A program made the position numbers and the translations under genes. The notes under the pieces are model-generated. The model was not told where the DNA came from. It ran no database searches and saw only the letters and a list, made by a program, of their open reading frames with translations. Below, one piece after another: positions 41,317 to 46,358 of a stretch of 46,358 nt of DNA; positions within the stretch are counted from its first letter, which is position 1; each line of letters starts with the position of its first letter. Source of the stretch: an uncultured Bacteroidales bacterium (GTDB lineage: Bacteria > Bacteroidota > Bacteroidia > Bacteroidales > FEN-979); contig CAIYUC010000018.1 of assembly GCA_903929315.1 (NCBI GenBank), forward strand, positions 1 through 46,358, read 5' to 3'.

Positions 41317-42015
41317 ATGAACACTGAAATTGAAGAATATCAGGTTCATGTCTGGCAAGCAAATATGGATGCTTTATCTATTTATCCAAAAGATATTTCG
41401 AAGGTCCTGTCTCCCGATGAACTTGATCGGGCCAATAAATTCAAGTTTCCAAAAGACCGGGAACATTTTATTCTCAGGCGTTACCAACTACGTTTTATTC
41501 TAAGTAAATATTGCGTTTGCCAACCCAACGAGGTAATGCTCAGGTACAACTCTTATAAAAAACCTTTCATTTATATACCGGAATTCGAAGGTATTAAGTT
41601 TAACCTGTCCTTTTCGGGCAACTTAATGGTAGTAGGGCTCAGCAAAAATAACGACATTGGTATCGACATTGAAAAAGTACGCCAAATGCATGATTTGGAA
41701 AATATTGCAATGGAGAACTTTTCGCTTCAGGAAGTCAAATACCTCAAGGGCACATCGGACAAAACAACTACTTTCTTTAAAATCTGGACAAGGAAAGAAG
41801 CGTTTATAAAAGCTACAGGTAATGGCATGTATTACCTTTTAAAATCATTCTGCGTAAACATTAATTCCTCCTGGAGTTACGAACATCTGGTCATTTTCAA
41901 CCATCCGATGGAATCAAGACTTTGGAGAACTGCAGCGCTAAATATTTCAGATGGTTACATCGCATCAATGGCCATTAAATCAGATAAATTCCAAATTTCA
42001 TACTTTCAATTATAA
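41317..42015 (+). CDS. Sfp-type 4'-phosphopantetheinyl transferase
   Basis: 232 residues from ATG 41317, seven bases after the NRPS stop. The signatures I-G-I-D-I-E-K-V near residues 113-120 (magnesium-binding Asp and Glu) and W-T-R-K-E-A-F-I-K-A-T-G-N-G near 157-170 are complete, and R-R-Y-Q-L-R near 50 matches the CoA-binding start. It transfers the phosphopantetheine arm from CoA to the carrier-domain Ser of the NRPS. Position makes the NRPS its obvious substrate, so the two genes form a self-activating unit. It belongs to the long (~230 residue) Sfp/Gsp class. Confidence 0.93.
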   Translation: MNTEIEEYQVHVWQANMDALSIYPKDISKVLSPDELDRANKFKFPKDREHFILRRYQLRFILSKYCVCQPNEVMLRYNSYKKPFIYIPEFEGIKFNLSFSGNLMVVGLSKNNDIGIDIEKVRQMHDLENIAMENFSLQEVKYLKGTSDKTTTFFKIWTRKEAFIKATGNGMYYLLKSFCVNINSSWSYEHLVIFNHPMESRLWRTAALNISDGYIASMAIKSDKFQISYFQL

Positions 42016-42070
42016 TAAAAGGCATCAGAACCAAGACAATACTCTGTGATATGGCTATCGGGACTTTTAT

Positions 42071-42078
42071 TACCTTTG
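42071..42078 (+). promoter_or_regulatory. TACCTTTG -7 box
   Basis: Fits TAnnTTTG, 25 bases before the ATG at 42104. No TTG at 19-20 bases; GTG at 22. Implies the following gene has its own transcript rather than belonging to the NRPS operon. Confidence 0.45.
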
Positions 42079-42103
42079 TGGTTAAGCTTTAAATTATTAA
42101 ACC

Positions 42104-44512
42104 ATGAAAACTGCCTTAATTTCCAGAAGTATTGTTATCAAATGTTCACTGATGTTATTATTTTCGACTTTTATTCTGAATTTCAATCTGTATTCAGGCA
42201 ATATAGACTGGCCTAAGCAGATCAAGACAGAAAAAGTCAAGATTTTAATCTACCAACTTCAACCGGAATCTTTCGTTGGTAATAAACTTACGGCAAGGGC
42301 TGCTGTATCCGTTACCAAAACAGGTGCAACACAACCTGTTTTCGGCGCCATCTGGACTGAAGCAAAAGTGAGTACCGACCGGGATAACAGAATTGTTACA
42401 CTTTTGAATATTAAAATCACGAATGTGAAATTCCCTGCACAAGTCTCCAATGATAAGATTGACAGCTTTAAAAAATTACTGGAAGAGGAAATTCCAAAGT
42501 GGGACATTGAATTTTCATTGGATCAACTCCTGACTTCTCTACAAATAAATGAGGCTGAAATCAAGACATCTCAAAACATTAACAATAAACCACCCGAGAT
42601 CATCTACATGAAGCAACCTTCGGTAATTGTTATATTCGACGGAGAACCGAAATTTAATCCCATGGAGCAATCTGATCTTAAACAAGCAATAAATACACCT
42701 TTTTTTGTTGTACAGGATGCCGGAAATAATAATTATTATCTTTTTGGAGGTGATTTCTGGTATACAACAGATGATGTCCTCAATGGGAAATGGATAAATA
42801 TTACTGAACCTCCAAAAGCGGTGAAAAAGTTACAGGAAGAGTTTAAAAAAGCAGCAGCGAAAAGACAATTGCAAAGTCAGACAACGCAGTCCCAGAATAA
42901 TGAAGACACAATACAGAACCAGCCGGCAACACCACAGGTATCCAAATCCGTGGTATCACAGATCATCATAAGAACCCACCCGTCAGAGCTCATCCAGTCA
43001 GATGGTGAGCCTGATTTCGCTCCGGTTGAAGGGACTAAATTACTATACATGACCAACACAGACAATGATGTGTTTATGACAATCGAAAACCAGCAATATT
43101 TTGTTCTGCTTTCCGGAAGATGGTATAATTCAACCAGCATGAATGGACCCTGGACATATATTGCCTCGGATAAGCTTCCGGGCGATTTCGCTAAAATCCC
43201 AGAAGGGTCGGAGAAGGATATTGTCCTTGCCAGTGTTGCCGGAACTGACGCCGCGACTGAGGCTGTGCAGGATGCTGAACTCCCTCAAACGGCAGCTGTT
43301 GACCGTAAGGAAGCGAGATGTGAAGTGGCATACAATGGTGATCCAAACTTTGTACAGATAGAAGGAACAATGATTTCCCGTGCCGATAATACAAATAGTA
43401 CCGTGTTACTTTATGATAATACCTATTATGTATGTGAGAATGCAGTCTGGTTCACAGGTCCGTCACCCAATGGCCCATGGGAAGTAGCTACTGCTATTCC
43501 GGATGAGTTCCAGAAAATCCCACCGGAAGATCCTTCATATAATGTTAAATATGTTTATATATATGATGTTCAGCCTGATATAGTATATATGGGATATACC
43601 CCAGGTTACATTGGATGTTATATTTATGGACCAACCGTGGTTTATGGGACAGGATGGGGCTATCGTGGCTGGTATGGTCGTTACTATTATCCCAGGCCAT
43701 ACACCTGGGGATTCAATATGCATTATAGCCCCTGGACAGGTTGGAGCATGGGATATGGCAGATCCGAGAGGTTTTTCAGATATAACAATTACAGGCCGGG
43801 ATGGCGTGGCGGCTGGTGGGGACCCCCGAAGTTTCATCCACCTTATTTTGAGCCATGTAATCATTACTATGGATCAAGACCAGTGGTATTTAAACATTCG
43901 AATATCATTAAAAATACCCCAAACCGGAACATTTTCCGTCAAACCAATGTCTATAATAATTCCTCCAGGGGTGTGAAAACATATAGCCGGCAACAAAACC
44001 AGAATCCGGTTAAAATTGAATCCTATCCTGTTTCCAATCAACAGGGGACCCAGGGAAAAGCAGAAATAAAACCGGCCCAGGAACGGATTATTAATCGGGA
44101 GAATCCTACCAAAACACCTGAGAAAGCCAATGTTCCAAATAATGTACTCACATCCAAGGATGGAAATATTTACCGTAAAAAAGGGACTAATTATGAAACC
44201 TTTGACGGTAAAGAATGGAAGCCTGCAGAAACAAAAACAAAAGAGCCAAAGCCTGCCGTTCAACAACAAAACGTTATTCGTCAGCAACCTCAAAATCCTA
44301 ATCCTCCTCAACCCCAAAAGGTCAATCCTCCACAACGACAAAATGTCATTCGTCAGCAACCACAAAATTTTAACCGGAAGGAGATGGATAAACAAGTGAT
44401 TAATCGTGACCGTGGGGCTGTAAGGCAGGTGAATCAAAATACTTTTCAACGAAACACCAGCAGTGGAGCCCAAAAGACTGGCAGCAGTGGTTCCAATGGA
44501 AGAAAAAAATAA
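42104..44512 (+). CDS. Exported three-repeat protein with Tyr/Gly/Trp-rich centre and Gln/Asn-rich tail
   Basis: 802 residues from ATG 42104; membrane-targeting N-terminus V-I-K-C-S-L-M-L-L-F-S-T-F-I-L-N-F. Three similar units around residues 165-245, 285-365 and 400-465 have D-G-E-P-x-F-x-P, Y-x-x-N-T or N-N, F-W-Y / R-W-Y and G-P-W / G-K-W. Residues 480-600 are V-Y-D-V-Q-P-D-I-V-Y-M-G-Y-T-P-G-Y followed by dense Y, G, W and R. The last ~200 residues are Gln/Asn/Pro-rich with repeated R-Q-Q-P-Q-N. The middle resembles large uncharacterised envelope proteins of Gram-negatives. Likely periplasmic or cell-surface; no enzyme motif. Role with the preceding NRPS is open. Confidence 0.7.
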   Translation: MKTALISRSIVIKCSLMLLFSTFILNFNLYSGNIDWPKQIKTEKVKILIYQLQPESFVGNKLTARAAVSVTKTGATQPVFGAIWTEAKVSTDRDNRIVTLLNIKITNVKFPAQVSNDKIDSFKKLLEEEIPKWDIEFSLDQLLTSLQINEAEIKTSQNINNKPPEIIYMKQPSVIVIFDGEPKFNPMEQSDLKQAINTPFFVVQDAGNNNYYLFGGDFWYTTDDVLNGKWINITEPPKAVKKLQEEFKKAAAKRQLQSQTTQSQNNEDTIQNQPATPQVSKSVVSQIIIRTHPSELIQSDGEPDFAPVEGTKLLYMTNTDNDVFMTIENQQYFVLLSGRWYNSTSMNGPWTYIASDKLPGDFAKIPEGSEKDIVLASVAGTDAATEAVQDAELPQTAAVDRKEARCEVAYNGDPNFVQIEGTMISRADNTNSTVLLYDNTYYVCENAVWFTGPSPNGPWEVATAIPDEFQKIPPEDPSYNVKYVYIYDVQPDIVYMGYTPGYIGCYIYGPTVVYGTGWGYRGWYGRYYYPRPYTWGFNMHYSPWTGWSMGYGRSERFFRYNNYRPGWRGGWWGPPKFHPPYFEPCNHYYGSRPVVFKHSNIIKNTPNRNIFRQTNVYNNSSRGVKTYSRQQNQNPVKIESYPVSNQQGTQGKAEIKPAQERIINRENPTKTPEKANVPNNVLTSKDGNIYRKKGTNYETFDGKEWKPAETKTKEPKPAVQQQNVIRQQPQNPNPPQPQKVNPPQRQNVIRQQPQNFNRKEMDKQVINRDRGAVRQVNQNTFQRNTSSGAQKTGSSGSNGRKK

Positions 44513-44571
44513 AAAAGGAATTCTTATATTTGGATAATAATTGGGTGCATCCGTCACATAAAATTAAAAAT

Positions 44572-44880
44572 ATGAAATGGTATCATTATTTAGCAGCATT
44601 TTTTGCCGGAATGTTTCTGGCAAATGTAGTCCCCCATTTTATTCATGGCATATCGGGAGACTCGTTTCCAACTCCTTTTGCAACCCCGCCCGGTAAAGGA
44701 CTTTCTTCACCGACCGTAAATGTCTTATGGGGTTGTTTGAATCTGTTTGTAGGATATATTTTACTATGGGTAAGTAAAACATCTGCCAAAAACAAACTTT
44801 CGATGCTTACTTTATTCTTGGGAATTGTGGCAATCTCTATAATGCTAAGTTTTGCTTTTATGGATAAGGTTAAAATATAA
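44572..44880 (+). CDS. Small conserved integral membrane protein
   Basis: 102 residues from ATG 44572 (M-K-W-Y-H-Y-L-A-A-F-F-A-G); the earlier in-frame start at 44530 adds 14 polar residues and is rejected. Features are N-V-V-P-H-F-I-H-G-I-S-G-D-S-F-P-T-P-F-A near residues 18-37 and P-P-G-K-G-L-S-S-P near 39-47, then two more hydrophobic helices and a Lys-ending tail. The P-H-F-x-x-G-I-S-G-x-x-F-P-T-P-F motif recurs in a bacterial family of ~100-residue membrane proteins whose function is unknown to me. It follows the three-repeat protein after 59 bases. Confidence 0.75.
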   Translation: MKWYHYLAAFFAGMFLANVVPHFIHGISGDSFPTPFATPPGKGLSSPTVNVLWGCLNLFVGYILLWVSKTSAKNKLSMLTLFLGIVAISIMLSFAFMDKVKI

Positions 44881-44884
44881 TTTT

Positions 44885-45040
44885 TTAAAAATGCCGGATA
44901 ATATCAACCAGGCTGACTTCCCGGGGTGATTTCAAAAGATAATATCCCCCTGATTTTCCAAGCCTGCTCCCCAGGATTCCCGGTTTTTTCAGTTCGAGCA
45001 GGATGTTCTCAAGGAACCGCTGGCGGATGCCCGATAACGC
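44885..45040 (-). pseudogene. Rrf2-family regulator, C-terminal-half fragment
   Basis: Minus-strand frame up to the TAA at 44885-44887 reads F-L-E-N-I-L-L-E-L-K-K-P-G-I-L-G-S-R-L-G-K, S-G-G-Y-Y-L-L-K-S-P-R-E-V and D-I-I-R-H-F. This is the recognition helix and wing of an Rrf2/BadM-type winged-helix regulator. The start, and any Cys cluster for iron-sulphur binding, are missing, so it is dead. Confidence 0.65.
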
Positions 45041-45344
45041 ATTGCGGAGTCGTTACCCGTTCGGATGCAAGGAATTGTGTTATCGAATGGTACGTTACCG
45101 GTCCACTAAGGCCAAGGCTCGAAGGATTGTTCATCGGTTGAGCAGCAAGGAAGCAAAATATCACCCTTTAAAGGAATTAATAATCATATATAAATATATT
45201 TTTATCTAAATATACTATTTCCCCGGAACTCCTGTTTGTTATCTCAAATATCAATAACTACCGCATTCTAACAAGTCGTGTATGGAACAAGGGTATACTC
45301 CCTGCCTTAAGGTTGGCAGGTCTAAACCTTAAAAAACTTGAAAG
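45041..45344. other. Intergenic region with a short palindrome
   Basis: No live gene seen. CCTGCCTTAAGGTTGGCAGG (45301-45320) is an imperfect member of the CCTGCC/GGCAGG palindrome family, 24 bases before the barrel gene. The sequence near 45041-45160 may be decayed coding material, family not identified. Confidence 0.4.
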
Positions 45345-45985
45345 ATGAAAAAAATCATAATCATTCTGATCTGCTGGGCAAGTGTCCTGGCGGTCTTTGC
45401 CCAGGATACACAACCATCAGATGCATCTGCCGGTAAAAATGAGATCCATACTCTTTTTAATAAAGGCAGTGGTAGTTGCAAAATTCCCCTGGGTTATTTT
45501 ATCGAACTAAACGGTGGATATTCGCATTTCGGGCATAAAAGTGTTTTTCTTCCTGGTATAAGTATGGGACTGATACTCAATCACCATTGGACGATAGGGC
45601 TGACGGGGAATTTCACTGATAATCCGCAGGGATCGCACGGTCACCATTCTGATAATGACTCCACCAGCAATAGAAAACATGAGGCCAGCTTAAATGGGGG
45701 TTATGGCGGGCTTTTACTGGAGTATACCCTGTTTCCTAAATCCAAAATCCATGTCACCTTTCCTTTGATGATAGGAGGTGGTATTGTTTATCATTCTCAT
45801 AAGGTGCATCTTAGTGACTCTGCCTTTTCTCAGAATGAATGGTCTGACCACCATTTCTCTCATGGGGACCATTTCTTTGTTATTGAACCTGGGGTGAAGC
45901 TTGAACTCAACGTAGTCAAAAATCTGCGGGTTGGTCTTGGTATCAGTTATCGTTATTCTCCTGACCATCATCATATGGACACTTC
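45345..45985 (+). CDS. Outer-membrane beta-barrel protein, 3' end replaced
   Basis: From ATG 45345, signal peptide M-K-K-I-I-I-I-L-I-C-W-A-S-V-L-A-V-F-A-Q. Alternating strands Y-F-I-E-L-N-G-G-Y-S, G-I-S-M-G-L-I-L-N-H-H-W-T-I-G-L, F-F-V-I-E-P-G-V-K-L-E-L-N and V-G-L-G-I-S-Y-R-Y indicate a small barrel of the OmpW/opacity type. There are many His residues (G-H-H-S-D, S-D-H-H-F-S-H-G-D-H, D-H-H-H), which could bind metal. The native C-terminus is absent: near residue 213 the frame runs into an aldo/keto reductase. Start and family are secure, length is not. Confidence 0.7.
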
Positions 45986-46358
45986 TCCCGATCTGCTCGT
46001 GACCTTACAGACCGATCAAATCGACTACTACCTGCTCCACAGCATGGGTAAAGAGAGCTGGGAGAAACTGGAAAAACTCGGCGTGCCGGGATTTCTCGAC
46101 CGTGCAAAACGCGAGGGGAAGATCATAAACGCCGGTTTCTCGTTCCACGGCCGCCGCGCGGATTTCAAGCGCATTGTCGATGCCTACCCGTGGACGTTCT
46201 GCCAGATTCAGTACAACTATCTCGACGAGGAAAACCAAGCTGGCACGGAGGGGCTGAATTACGCCGCCTCGAAGGGCCTCGCCGTAATCGTCATGGAGCC
46301 GCTGCGCGGCGGTTCGCTGGCCGTTTCGCCGCCGCCGGCCATCCAAGCGCTCTGGCGC
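45986..46358 (+). pseudogene. Aldo/keto reductase fragment fused in frame; probable assembly joint
   Basis: In the same frame as the barrel gene, L-Q-T-D-Q-I-D-Y-Y-L-L-H-S-M, then F-L-D-R-A-K-R-E-G-K-I, C-Q-I-Q-Y-N-Y-L-D-E-E-N-Q-A-G and G-L-A-V-I-V-M-E-P-L-R-G-G, the middle of an aldo/keto reductase of the type with a ferredoxin tail (COG1453-like). Base composition jumps to high G/C (GGCCGCCGCGCG) compared with the preceding 600 bases. The N-terminal third of the enzyme is missing and the contig ends inside it. Two unrelated genomes appear to be joined here. Confidence 0.7.

Noticed and set aside
43874-44557. Minus-strand frame of 227 codons
   Set aside because: Opposite the Gln/Asn/Pro-rich tail of the three-repeat protein; composition of the tail creates the long antisense frame.
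44926-45209. Plus-strand frames of 68-71 codons
   Set aside because: The left part is antisense to a recognisable Rrf2 fragment and the rest shows no protein-like pattern.

Overview
The window looks like a chromosomal contig from an environmental Bacteroidota bacterium. The evidence is five genes or gene remnants ending in type A sorting domains of the type IX secretion system (T9SS), several upstream boxes of the TAnnTTTG class used by the Bacteroidota housekeeping sigma factor, two HU-family genes, and families typical of the phylum (DUF1566, DUF5916, DUF5808-like, DoxX, class II Fic). No rRNA, CRISPR array, phage structural gene or T9SS machinery gene is present. There is one intact tRNA (Asn).

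Layout. 1-6.4 kb is relic-rich: the end of a glycogen-binding-domain protein, an unknown minus-strand gene, a six-hairpin repeat cluster, a DUF1566 exported protein, a small paralogous protein, a truncated IS110 transposase, and a minus-strand group of small membrane proteins, DUF2007, DUF5808-like and HU. 6.5-8.2 kb holds a cyclase/kynurenine-formamidase-like enzyme and an NAD-binding epimerase. 8.7-17.4 kb is a T9SS cargo region (a 14-repeat YCF48-like propeller, a disrupted cargo gene, a large FN3/PKD-type protein) with loose sorting tails, a second HU gene and a DUF4190 lipoprotein. 17.5-19.8 kb is a Fic gene bracketed by inverted 125-bp repeats and preceded by direct repeats. 20-27 kb carries an IPTL-CTERM-like propeller, an IS630 fragment, another T9SS protein and a DUF5916 outer-membrane protein. 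27.1-29 kb is a compact DoxX / membrane protein / aldo-keto reductase operon. 29.4-32.4 kb has a TapB/DUF3108-like exported protein, an M23 peptidase and a flavin reductase-like protein. 32.8-33.6 kb contains tRNA-Asn, a broken tRNA-Asn copy interrupted by palindromes, an HU tail and the second copy of the small paralog. 33.7-36.9 kb has an Asp-box (sialidase-fold) T9SS protein and an Rh-type ammonium channel with an apparent frameshift at its signal peptide. 37.2-42.0 kb is a two-gene operon: a 1348-residue single-module NRPS of Pls/PosA architecture (A-T-six transmembrane helices-three left-handed beta-helix domains) plus its own Sfp-type phosphopantetheinyl transferase. 42.1-46.4 kb holds a Tyr/Gly/Trp-rich exported protein, a small membrane protein, an Rrf2 relic and a beta-barrel gene that runs in frame into an unrelated high-GC aldo/keto reductase fragment, probably an assembly chimera.

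Two themes stand out. First, the NRPS-PPTase operon is self-contained and has the layout of poly(amino acid) synthetases such as epsilon-poly-L-lysine synthetase. It is the best candidate for unexplored chemistry here. Second, the window is littered with short perfect palindromes and repeat modules that have landed in places where their effect can be read: a 20-bp palindrome cleanly inserted in a tRNA-Asn copy, a two-hairpin element that cut off a T9SS sorting tail, and a four-palindrome cluster ending in a perfect 52-bp palindrome. Many truncated genes sit beside these elements, so the region appears to be actively decaying and rearranging.
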